This document shows, piece by piece, positions 37,324 through 48,888 of a stretch of 64,000 nucleotides of DNA. Position 1 is the stretch's first letter; every line of letters starts with the position of its first letter. The stretch is from Combretum micranthum (lineage: Eukaryota > Streptophyta > Magnoliopsida > Myrtales > Combretaceae). A program made the position numbers and the translations under genes. Location: NCBI GenBank assembly GCA_024138025.1, contig JAMXBD010001397.1, positions 124,001 through 188,000 of the forward strand, read 5' to 3'. The notes under the pieces are model-generated. The model was given only the letters and a program-made list of their open reading frames with translations. It was not told the origin of the DNA and made no database searches.

Positions 37324-38873
37324 TGTGATTTCTCTCAAAAGATGATTTTGATGATAACAAAAAGACTTAAATTATTTCTTACATATTTTGTTTAAGTGTG
37401 CAGCATTAGATATTAATAATGTAAAACTATATCAGAAAGTTAGACAATGAAACATTTATTCATCAGAAGGTTACTCAAAGGTTCCAATGAGAGTAGCAAT
37501 TTTTTTTTAGTCATCAGAGGGAACGTCAGAAGGTTTATAAACTCTATGAGAATCATGTGTTTTTCAATTCAGTTTAATTTATGAAGACCTAGCTCCAAAG
37601 TTGAGTATAATTTGGGTATTATGCTCAATGTGTTCCACAAAGTCGGTTCAAAATCCACAGGGATTAAAATTCAAATTAATGTTTGTTTTGGAGTCATGAA
37701 CACAAGTTGAAGTTCATACGCCTAGAAGTGAAATTCAAATTATACAAACTAATTACATTTGAGGAGAAAGTTAGTGTGCATAATATGAAGAATTTACAAA
37801 ATACAATTCAGATTTTTATGGAATGTGTCCAAAGATTTTTTGAATCATACGAAGAACGTGGAAGCTTGATAAAGCATGAACAGTACCAGACGATGAAGCT
37901 GTGCAACGAAGGATAAATCCAAGTCCGATTTTTCAGTATAAGATAAACATACAAGTTGTTGGTTATTTGATTTATCTTCTGAAGCTGGAATTTCGAAGAT
38001 TATATCAAGAATTCAAAAATCAAAGTAAGTCAACAGTTGGATAAACGTGAGCTGATATTTCGAGGATTACACGCACGAAAATCTGGGACAAGTTCATCCT
38101 TTCGCTCTTCTAGCCGTTAGAGTAATGGGAATAAAAAGAAAAAGAGCAAGATAGAACAAAAAAAAAAAAAAACGTGATACTCAATTTGCTACAGTGATCA
38201 AAGCCTTCTTATGAGAGAAATTGTCATATTCTATTGTTATTGTTCATTTAAACAAATAACTTTGAGGAAATTTAATTCTTATTCCTCTTGATTTGATCTT
38301 ATATTTTTAAGTGTGAGTTGAGAGTTACAAGTAGGCTTAGTTGATTGATTGATTGAGAGAATCAAGCTAAGTGAATTGTAGCCAAAGAATTGGCAAGAAC
38401 TTCTTGTAACTTTTATTGATTTGATTGGATAGTGGAACACAACCGATGAGGAGTACCGGGACCCTGGCTTGGAGCTGGAAGAGAGGATTAACGCTCGAGG
38501 CGGAACCTCTATATATCGATTTGCACTCTCTACTCCTTATCTCTCTTTAATTTCGTGATTTATTGTTTATGATATATATGTGTGATATATGATCAAAAGG
38601 TTAATCAGAGAGTAAATCATTCATATTTTCTTACTTAGAGAGTTAAGCAAAAGGTTTCTAAGTGTGAAAGTCTTGAATCACTTCTTATCCGATTTTTTGT
38701 TTAAAGATTTTGTTTGTTAAGATTATTGTTTTAAGAAATTTTAAAGCCATTTTAGTTGAATAATCAAGTGGTGTGAAATTTGTTTAAAATTTTGAAAAAT
38801 AAATTTTTATAACCAATTCTCCTCCCCACCCCCCCACCCCCCCCCCCCACCCGGTTATCTTTTCGGACTAACT
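37324..38873 (+). repeat. Copia 3' LTR
   Basis: About 1,550 bp from TGTGATTTCTCTC to GGACTAACT, colinear with the 5' LTR. The 3' terminus has changed from ..AACA to ..AACT. Near the end, a CACCCCCTCTC segment of the 5' LTR is replaced here by an interrupted C run at 38,821-38,852. Confidence 0.9.
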
Positions 38874-39065
38874 GTTGTCATACTTAAGCTTTAATATTGA
38901 GCATGGTGGACTGTCGCATTTAGTTATCCTTTAGGGCGTACGCAGGGCATTGTTTCCCTTTAAGGTCTTTATGGAGTAGGTTTTATGTATTCCGATACTA
39001 GCTCTGGAGTCCACTAGTCCATAACTTAACTCAATAGGCCTCGGCTGGAAATCTTCTATCAACAA

Positions 39066-39534
39066 GTGTGGATTACAGTTTCGATGGATGGATATATCTC
39101 TATTAGTGAAAATTTGCTTGGAACAATTGTTATACTAAAATGAAAGCTAAATGTGCCTACAAGTCAAGCTCGAGTTCATAAATTCTTAACAATTTAAGCT
39201 CAAGATTGGCTTGACCTATTTGTAACTCTAGGTGTTGCAATTAACATATTTGTTTATCTTCATTTTGATATTTAGATCACATATCGTAATGAACTCAGTA
39301 AGATCATTAAATCCATTTTAATTATGTTAATGTAATAAGATAAACCAATGATTATCACATAATTAAGTTGTATATGCTCATATTTTTGATAAATTCATAC
39401 TACTACTTGTATCATATGAAAACTTATAAATGTTAGAAAGTTTTAAATACCCAAACTTGCATGCTCAACAACCAAATATTCTTTTAATCATCGAGAGGGT
39501 CTCCAACATATGAATTAAGGAAGTTTTTCCTTTT
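39066..39534. other. AT-rich intergenic DNA, no gene seen
   Basis: No ORF with family features and no recognisable repeat. It is the first sequence to the right of the presumed Tat LTR end and may be ancient flank. Confidence 0.4.
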
Positions 39535-39761
39535 CTTATAAGGTAAATTACACTGAAAGGTATCAATATTAGAGATAAGTTAATTCAAAGTATCAATATT
39601 TCAATTGGTTAAAAATATGAATCAATATTTTATAAAGTGAGTCAAAGAATGTATCAATATTACGTAAAGTTCGTTTAAGGTATCAACATTTAAATATTTT
39701 TTAGATAGTTTTGGTCATTTTTTTTAGGGTATCTCATTGGACTTATTTGTAAAATGTTGAT
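39535..39761. repeat. Dispersed AT-rich repeat, left part (right part 44,162-44,220)
   Basis: The sequence begins AAGGTAAATTACACTGAAAGG and repeats the phrase GTATCAATATT several times. It resumes after solo LTR E with TTGATACCTTAAATGAAC. A related copy is at 53,150-53,370, starting AGGTAAATTAAACTAGAGGG. Such fragments are common non-autonomous repeats in dicot genomes; the family is not identified. Confidence 0.55.
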
Positions 39762-42700
39762 TGTCACACCCCAAAAGTACCCTAGACATAACAATCCAGC
39801 ACATATGGTATTTAAACTTAATAATGACTTCCCAAAGTCATGCGAAAGCTTCAACACCATATGTAAGACATCTATCACAACAATAGGAGACTCCGGTGGG
39901 ATATATAGTTCGAGATAGTAAATATAGCATACAAGAAATCTATATAACTATATAACTTCAACATTATAAAAATATGGTTCTTACGTCATCTAAGGGGCAT
40001 TCTCCTGATAAATGTCCAAAGAACAAAATATGAACTTAGTCTTTCACATAAAGAAAAAAATACTAGAACCAAAAGATTTTTTTTTAAAGGAAATCTATTC
40101 TAAGATCTTCAAAAGGATTTTCCCCAAAAAATATTCTCAAAACATAATCCCACTCGGGTGTATGAAGTTATCGGGCAAAAGAGATATCAGTCTTGTGTCA
40201 ATAAAAGTCTATTAGGGTGAAAACTCAACTAGCTTAGTGAGAATATTCTTGGATTAACATACTTGTATCAATAAATTCAAACAAGTTATTAAACAAGCAT
40301 ACGAATGCATCAAGCAAGTGAACAAGCAATACATATGATCTACCGAAAATCATATGTTTGAATGGATTTACCCCTCCATTCGGGATTAGGTGTTTCAGGC
40401 GATTTAAAACCCATCTTTGAAATCCAACTTTGCAGTTTATTTCAGGCTCCTACTCACCCATTTTGAAATAGTTCTTTCGGGTTCCCATTCGCCCATCCTT
40501 AAATAGTTCTTTCGGGCTCCTAATCGCCCATCTTGTAGACTTACAGGTTCCGGCGAACCTCACTATTATACTCTTGTCTCATTGAGCATAGTAGCTAATG
40601 ACATGAGGCTAACTACGTGATATGTATGAATCAATTAATATAACTCTTAATATGTAATTAAGATAATTTAAAGGCGATAATAGAATTTGCAGACACTCCA
40701 TCATGATAGTAAAACACAATTTAATTAACAATAATTCATGCCTTGATATGCTTAGTATACTTTCAACCAATATTATCATGCATAATCCATTTCCATCTTT
40801 TCCTACTTTTAGTGCTTCTAGCTACAAGCACAAACAAGTACATAAAAATAGGAGATAAACTCACTCGGCCATCCTTGCCACAAATTCTTTACTCGTAATA
40901 ATCCTTCGAATACGGATCCTCCTAAGTTTTGTTACTTAAATGAAAGAAATACTCGGAATGAGTATTTTGTGAAAATTCTACTTGAACTTTCTAACTCTAT
41001 TCTAGTGTTTGCATCAAAATTCGGGTAAAAGGAAATTCCAACTTAAAATGGCAATGACTTGCTCATTTTAACTCGAAATTTCGCATATTATATATCGTTT
41101 TCTACCTAATCAAAAAGATCTATCTATTTCTAAGGTTATTTTTATCAAAATGGGTCATTTTTTGGTCCTGAAACGGAAGAGGACAAAACAGCAACGAAAT
41201 TCCCAGCTTTTAAAAATACAATTTTTCCAACTTTCCTTCATCCAAAAACCCTTAAACATATACATGGATATTTATATGGTTAAAAAATCCTTTGAACATA
41301 TATACATATATATATATATATATACTTATATTGTATGCATTATTTTTTTAGTGTTGTCTCAACATTAATTTTTCACAAAACAATTTATCTTTAAGAATTT
41401 TAAAAGATGAAAACTTTGAAAATTCTTCCTCTTTAAATCGCTAAAAGGAAACTTAAAAATTCTTGGGTTATAAGTGAGTGTTTTCCTATAATAATTTCAT
41501 TTTCCTAACTTTTCAAAGATAAATTAATTTCCAAAAATTTGGTCCTTCAAGTTATCTACCAATTTGATTTCTAGCGATTGAAAAATAAGGTTTTCAAAAT
41601 TTTTCTTAAGTTGTTGGTGTTGTATAATATTTGGAGTTGTGTTAAATGTATGTTTTCCTTTTATTTTTATATTCTTCTACTTTTTTAGAAAATAAGTTTA
41701 CTCTTTTAAAACTTCACTTTCTTGGCAAAATTTATTTCTTTAAGTTGGTTTTTAATATAGTAAATTGATTTTACCTTGATTTGAAAACTTTCTTTATTCT
41801 TAATATTTATCAAGTGGTGGCATAATCCTTTTAGGTAAGTTTATAAGAAAAGCTTTCATAATAAAGAATTATCAACTTTAGAACTTAGAAAAAACTCCAT
41901 TTTAACTTAGAAAAGGGAATAGCAATATTAAAAATTAAGTCTTGTAAAAACTTACTTAGTAAGTGACTTTCAAAATCTTTGATGAACCTATTTAAGTTTT
42001 ATAAAAGATATGATTGGGTTAAAATATTAAGTTAATGCTAAAAATTATATTTTTATGGAGTATTTAGTTTCGATTTATAAAAGAAATAAGTTCCTTTTAT
42101 TATTTGAAGAAATCTTTATTATTAATACTTTAAAGTTTATGATTAGCTTATCTAAGCTTTTGAAAAGAATTTATTAAAAACAATACTTAAATCTTTTGTT
42201 GAAAAATCCTTTGTTAAGTGATAAGAAATTTAGTTTACTTTTCTTTATTAACAAAAAACCCATTTTTAATTTTATTAAGACAACAACATTCTAATCATGT
42301 ATGAAAATGATTATGTAGCAATGAAAAAGGGTAATAATAATACATGATAAGATAAAAAGAATTATAATAAGCAAATGAACAAAATAATATGATCAAGTAT
42401 TGAGAGCCTTAACTTCATCAAGGCTTCTCGTGAAGTATTGAGAAGCTTAGCTTCATCAAGGTATCCCGGGACTAAGAATAGACTAGTCCCAAAAGAAAAA
42501 GAAAAAGAAAAGAAAGAAAAAAAAAAAAGCAATAGTAAGAGCAATAATAATAATAAGAATAATAAAAGCATGTTAGTGAGGTTAGTGAGCATTTAGGCTC
42601 TAAGAAATATATAGATATACATATACTTAATAATATATATATATATATATATATAAAAGGTTAAGTTAGGAGTGTAATAACAATAATATTAACATAATAA

Positions 42701-44161
42701 CATAATATAGCAAAATAACAAATTGGAAATTCTTGATATGGTGCAAGACCAAAATATGAACATGTTGTTGCTTCTATAACTTACATAAGCTTTAAGAAAC
42801 AATGCTATGGTCATGCTAAATTACATGACATGGGAAAAATAAGAGTAAGATATTTTTACTTAAAGGTATGTATTTGACGAAGAAAGAAAGTGATGTTTGT
42901 GAGAATATGTGGGTAGTGATATGTGAAAGATGGTTTTTGTGTAGAGGAAAGAAAGTTGGGAAGAGAATTTTGGGAGAGAAAAATTGGAGAGAGAAGTTGA
43001 GAAATGATTTTAGTAGAGTTTTGTTAAGTGTATGAGATGTGTGAAGAATGAAGGAGGGAAGGGACATTTATAGGAAAAGTTAGAGGGAAATTGTAATTAA
43101 TTAAATAAATGAAGAAGAAAAGAAAATTGATGGTATAAAAGAAAAGAGTAATTAAAAATTAATTTTAGAAGAAAGGTGTAAGAGGGTTTAGTAATATGTG
43201 GTGTAGAATTTTTATAGGAAAAGAAAATTATAATAAATAGGTATATAGGTTGTAAGAATAGGTGGTGCCAAAAAGTAGAGATAGATAAATAGTTATGAAT
43301 AGTGTAGAATAAGACAATGAATAGTAAACAAGACTAATAAATTGCCGATAGTAAAGAAAATAAGCGTAAAAATGCGATATCTGATTTTTTTGTTGTCGAA
43401 AAATTATTAAAGTGATATTTTTAAAATCCTTGTATTATTATGAATCTAACGGTGTCATCAGAATATTTTTACTATTCCGAGCCTCAACACACGTTTTTCG
43501 AGAACTGATCCTGCTTGAGTTCAAAACACACTAAAATTTAATGAATATGATATTTTTAAGATTCTATATGTTATTACGAACTATTATCCACAATTATCTT
43601 AATTTCGTTGCTTAGGGTTTAAGAGCGTGGGATTGTCGGATCTAAACACTAGGGTTTGTTGTAGACTTTATTGACTTTTGGGATTCCGATTTAACTTCCG
43701 GCTTTTTTATTTATTCGTAAGGTCATAAAATTTTGGGGTTTTTGACCGTGTTATATTTTTGGTTCAAAATTTACGTTTTATTTTATTTTTTATGACTTGT
43801 TTAATGTTTTTCAATTTCTGAGATTGTTTAATCGAGTCTAGAGTTATGGGTTGACTTCGTTTGACTTTTGGTGGTAATTGAAAATTTTTATTCTAAAATT
43901 AGAGTGTTATTTGGATATATCATCTTGATTTGCGTGTTAGGGATCAGATGGATGAATTGATTGGTGTACAAATGTTAAATCAAACGATTATTAGATTTTC
44001 TATTGTGTTTTGAGGGTCCTCTTTTTCTCAATGTTAAGAATTTTTCTATTTGATCTTATTTAGAATTCGGTTTTAATTTGAGTCGGTTTTCAGGGTTTTA
44101 GTTTTGGTATTTAACTTTAGAATTATTTTCTAAAAATTATGAAAAATTTCAGGGGTTTACA
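39762..44161 (-). mobile_element. Giant solo LTR E (family 1), minus orientation
   Basis: On the plus strand it runs from TGTCACACCCCAAAAG to CAGGGGTTTACA, the reverse complement of the family termini. Perfect TTGAT duplications flank it (39,757-39,761 and 44,162-44,166). At 4,400 bp it has no coding region. Three 35-bp units lie at 40,441-40,540. A purine run (42,492-42,530) and TA repeats (41,302-41,324 and near 42,640) occur inside. It inserted into the dispersed repeat on either side. Confidence 0.9.
40441..40540. repeat. Three 35-bp tandem units in solo LTR E
   Basis: Units begin at 40,441, 40,475 and 40,510 with TTTCGGGCTCCTA-like sequence followed by TCGCCCAT and AAATAGTTC. F carries about two such units at 62,515-62,580. 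Confidence 0.8.
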
Positions 44162-44253
44162 TTGATACCTTAAATGAACAAAATTGGGATTGAAAATGAA
44201 ACAATTTGACTCAAAGGTTACCACTAATTCTTCCAACAATCGTATAAAAAAAT

Positions 44254-44527
44254 GGTTAATCATAAAGATAGTACTTGAACTTTTATAAAATGTTCAATTA
44301 GGTACCTAAAGTTTTGTTTTGAAGAATTGAGTATTTGAATAAAGATTTTGCAAACTTTTTCGTAATTAGAGGTTGGTTTTGACAATTTTGGTATCTAAAC
44401 AAAGTTTTTGCAAGCTTTTCTGATTGAACTTTTTACGAAAATTTAGGTACCAAATTGATCAAAATGAAACTTTAGGTACCTAATTATAAATTTTGCAAAA
44501 GTTCATATACCATTTTGATATTAACCC
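44254..44527. mobile_element. MITE-like element with ~60-bp terminal inverted repeats
   Basis: The left end (GGTTAATCATAAAG..., through TTAGGTACCTAAAGTTT) is matched in reverse complement by the right end (...AAACTTTAGGTACCTAAT to GATATTAACC) at roughly 80% identity over about 60 bp. TAAAAAAA stands on both sides and would be an 8-bp target duplication of hAT type, but it is low-complexity. No ORF is present. Confidence 0.65.
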
Positions 44528-44529
44528 TA

Positions 44530-45310
44530 AAAAAAGAAGAAAAAAAAAAAAGACTTAGCACAATGATTTGAGCTAAATTCGGTTAACAACAAGCTCACGG
44601 GGCTGTCAAGTTGTTACAGTCCAAACCAGACTAGGCATTGTAATTTGTACAGTGAATATTGCAGATGACTAATAAGTTTATGATAGTTCCTATTTTTATC
44701 TGGCAAATACTACATCAAGAAAGGTAAGTTAAAGCAATATCATCTCTAGGCGCATGCATAGGCTAAAATGGATAGATAACTATAATCAAATTACCTAAAA
44801 GAGTTGATAGTTTCATTTAGACGCACTCTTCGATGGATATCTAGCTTAACAAAAAAAAAAAAAAAAACATTTTAATCATACTCATACTCCGGCACCAACT
44901 AAGCTACCTAATCAATATTTGAAAACTCTTAAACACTTTGGCACTAACTAAGCATCTTAATATTCTCATGCAAAATGGATTCGTATTACTAAGTTTTGAC
45001 TCTAAATCATTAACTCGCCTCTCAAACATTAATGTTTTGCCGACCATTTTTTCAGAACCGGCTGAAGCAAATAAAATTATCTTTGAAAACAAGTTATAGT
45101 AAGAGATGAGCTGCAGCTAGTCTAGTCCCGCATCAAGAAATTCAAAGGAAGCTATCAATGGAACTTCGGACTTCAATTGAAAGGCGACTAAATACAAAAA
45201 CAGTAGATGTTTGAACTACTTACTAGTGGTCAGGTTTGGAAGAAAGGAGGTTAACAAAAAAAAAAAAAATAATAATAATAATAATAATTGCTTTCTCCTA
45301 TTTCGTGCAG
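44530..45310. other. Intergenic DNA left of LHCB5
   Basis: Mostly unrecognised. On the minus strand at about 45,050-44,990 a short open stretch reads MVGKTLMFERRVNDLESKL after an acceptor-like TTTGCTTCAG. This could be an isolated coiled-coil exon, but no partner exons are seen. An (AAT)n run with an A-tract lies at 45,257-45,288. Confidence 0.3.
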
Positions 45311-45399
45311 AGACACAAGAGGTTCGTCATATAATGGAACGGAATAGGCTGATCCAAGATCGACTATTGAAAGCTAGTTTGCAGGTTGAGAAATCATGA
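45311..45399 (+). pseudogene. Possible terminal exon of an unrecognised gene, or a fragment
   Basis: A pyrimidine-rich tract and AG (TTGCTTTCTCCTATTTCGTGCAG, ending at 45,310) precede an open frame reading QEVRHIMERNRLIQDRLLK and ending with TGA at 45,397-45,399. Composition is that of an amphipathic, charged helix, unlike the surrounding AT-rich DNA. No upstream exon was found and the product is unknown. It may be the stranded last exon of a gene broken up by the transposon insertions to the left. Confidence 0.3.
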
Positions 45400-45685
45400 T
45401 GAATCGGCCTTGCTAAAGTGATTATGGATGGCTAACGAAAACACAAGAAATTAGGTTATGCTGCACCAGATTTCCTAGTAGTATGAACATCGTATGCATA
45501 TGTTCGATTATATTTGGCTAAGCACCACCCCATGTCGGGACTTTGTTAAACGATTACAGGCAGCACATGTTGAGACTAAGTTAAAACTGCCCATTTTTTA
45601 AGTTATGTGGACGTGAGGGCTCTGCATCCATCAACCATCACCATACAAAATAGATTTTTATCATCCTTTTTTCTACCTCTACAAA

Positions 45686-45736
45686 GCGAAAGCGAAAGCG
45701 AAAGCGCAAGCGCAAGCCAAGCCAAGCCAAAGCCAT
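45686..45736. repeat. GCGAAA/GCCAA short tandem repeats
   Basis: About four GCGAAA units grade into GCGCAA and GCCAA units, some 200 bp beyond the LHCB5 stop codon. Confidence 0.85.
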
Positions 45737-45944
45737 CCTCATTTAGTTGCCGTGAAAAGTCATGGATATATCAATAATAGGCCTCTTTGATGGAGGTGGA
45801 AGGTTATAAATATGGGCTAATTTAAAGCTGAAGGCAGTTCGGTGGATGCTTTAAAATGTCTCATCAAGATGTACAGATTCATTTTTTATCTTCTTCTTTT
45901 TAGTACCCAAAGAGGAAATGGAATTAAAAAAGGGAAAAAAAAAA

Positions 45945-47590
<1,646 letters not shown>

Positions 47591-47830
47591 CTTAGTAGTT
47601 AGTGCTAAGAATAAGAGGTAGAGGTAGAGGCAGTGGTAGTGGTGGTGGTGGTGATACTAAAGAGTAATCTTGACAAAAAATGGAAGAAAGATGGGAAGAG
47701 AATATATGGATGGACTGGTGGACATGTACGTGCCACATTGGATAAGTGAGGATGAGATTTTGATTGGAAGATGCGTAATCCAATGCAGTGATCCCATTGG
47801 CTCAATCTCAGATGACGCTGATGATGTGGC
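47591..47830 (-). promoter_or_regulatory. LHCB5 leader and proximal promoter
   Basis: Upstream of the ATG is a CT/CCA-rich leader (47,595-47,655 on the minus strand). A TATA-like ATATAT lies at 47,702-47,707. Beyond it is a GATAAG I-box (47,741-47,746), with CCAAT boxes read on the minus strand at 47,737-47,741, 47,763-47,767 and 47,796-47,800 and an ACGT core near 47,728. GATA and CCAAT elements are typical of light-regulated Lhc promoters. The start of transcription is inferred, not seen. Confidence 0.5.
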
Positions 47831-47993
47831 CTTAACTCCTCAATTACTTTCTGGATTTTGCTCTCCAGACTCCAGTCTTCACCAATTTCCTAAATTTCCC
47901 CAATCTATTCCTTATCCCTGGAGCCCAGCTCAGGCACATCCACATGTAATGTAACATAGCATAACCATCCATATATTTTCATTTTTAACTCTT

Positions 47994-47997
47994 TCTT

Positions 47998-48044
<47 letters not shown>

Positions 48045-48048
48045 TTTT
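47994..48048. repeat. (CT)n(AT)n and T-run microsatellite upstream of LHCB5
   Basis: CT repeats run into about 12 AT repeats and then a T-run, some 400 bp upstream of the LHCB5 start. Confidence 0.95.
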
Positions 48049-48888
48049 AATAATATGCCTTTTATGACCAGTTTTATCTTTATCGTTGTCACCTAGCTAA
48101 AACACATGCAGGAACTTATGTTATATGATAGTTAATTTAAAATAAAATACAAAAATTGAAAATACTAAAAAAAAAAATAATAATTAAAGCTTAAAGACAC
48201 TTGGCTAGCCATCCCAGGGACTAGTGTTTGAAAAATAGGGGGAGAAAAGAAATTTTCTTTTGTTCTGGCTTTTGCTAGCCGCTTACCTTAAAGGCTAGAC
48301 TAGAGGTCGGCCAGTCAGCCAAGTGCACTAGTTCTTTGATCAGATTTTCTTATTTCATATATATTTTTCATTATTTTTTATTTAATTAATTAATATTTAT
48401 TTATACCATTTTCATAACATAATTATTAATTACAATGGACTAACTATAAACTGGCAGGTATTTGGTTGATTAACAATAATAAACAGCCATAGATAAAGTG
48501 GCTTTCTAATTCGTTGGTTGCAAAGTCTACTTCTTAAATCGAAGATGTGTGTACTCTCCAAGCTGAGCAAAATCTTTCACCATCATTTTACTTACCCCTT
48601 AACAATCTTAAAAACTTTTAAGCAATTGCAACTCCAGAAATCATGTTTTCTTTTTCTTTTTTTTTTTTCCTTCAAATTTTTTTCTGTGGCCCCCATGATT
48701 ATTAGAAATCCGCAACAGCATTATACGACCAAAAAACTTTAGTTGTGTCCACGGGATTCGAGAATGCGGACAGTTGGAGACTCCATTTCAATGTTCATAC
48801 ATAACAACTAACTATACAAGATAACAAAAACACCACACAGCTACAGCTAATCCTAGTCCACTATGCATGAAATCTAAAGCAATTGAAG
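48049..48888. other. Intergenic DNA between LHCB5 and the glycine-rich gene
   Basis: AT-rich DNA without a credible ORF. The right part (near 48,888) must contain the 3' untranslated region of the glycine-rich gene; no clear poly(A) signal was identified. Confidence 0.5.

Larger units (their letters stand above)
28357..38873 (+). mobile_element. Ty1/copia retrotransposon, Sirevirus-like, inactive
   Basis: Two ~1.55-kb LTRs bound an internal region with, in order, PBS, gag, protease, integrase, RT, RNase H, an extra ORF and polypurine tracts. Integrase before RT defines Ty1/copia. Long LTRs, a coiled-coil gag extension, an extra ORF after RNase H and repeated polypurine motifs fit the Sirevirus (SIRE/Maximus) lineage. 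The flanks GTTAT (28,352-28,356) and GTTGT (38,874-38,878) are a target-site duplication with one change, and removing the element rejoins solo LTR D. Stops and frameshifts affect every ORF. Confidence 0.9.
24804..38942 (+). mobile_element. Giant solo LTR D (family 1), split by the copia element
   Basis: It starts TGTAAACTCC at 24,804 and ends in a decayed GGGCGTACG at 38,942, flanked by CAAGG (24,799-24,803) and CAGGG (38,943-38,947). Own sequence is about 3.6 kb: 24,804-28,356 and 38,879-38,942. It shares with the other copies the block CCCCGAATGAAGGCGTAAAT near 27,822 and the 3' run CTTTAATATTGAGCATGG. It is the most diverged copy and so perhaps the oldest of the family here. No coding region occurs in 24,804-28,356. 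Confidence 0.75.
1..39065 (-). mobile_element. Old Ty3/gypsy element, Tat-like, interrupted by several nested insertions
   Basis: Minus-strand remnants occur in the order LTR (39,065 leftward), PBS (24,185-24,168), gag (24,037; 13,849-12,600), protease (near 12,400), RT (7,260-6,540), RNase H (about 5,000-4,260) and integrase (about 4,130-3,019). They are followed by a tandem array and a probable antisense ORF. The order PR-RT-RH-IN is that of Ty3/gypsy. A tandem array between integrase and the 3' LTR, together with an antisense ORF, is known for Tat-lineage elements such as Ogre and Retand. The parts are separated by insertions at 2,025-2,340, 4,996-6,348, 7,723-12,084, 13,850-23,584 and 24,804-38,942. 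Stops and frameshifts occur throughout, so it is dead. The left LTR lies outside the window. Confidence 0.7.

Noticed and set aside
47670..47954. 94-codon plus-strand frame upstream of LHCB5
   Set aside because: It covers the TATA and CCAAT elements of the LHCB5 promoter on the opposite strand and has no family feature.
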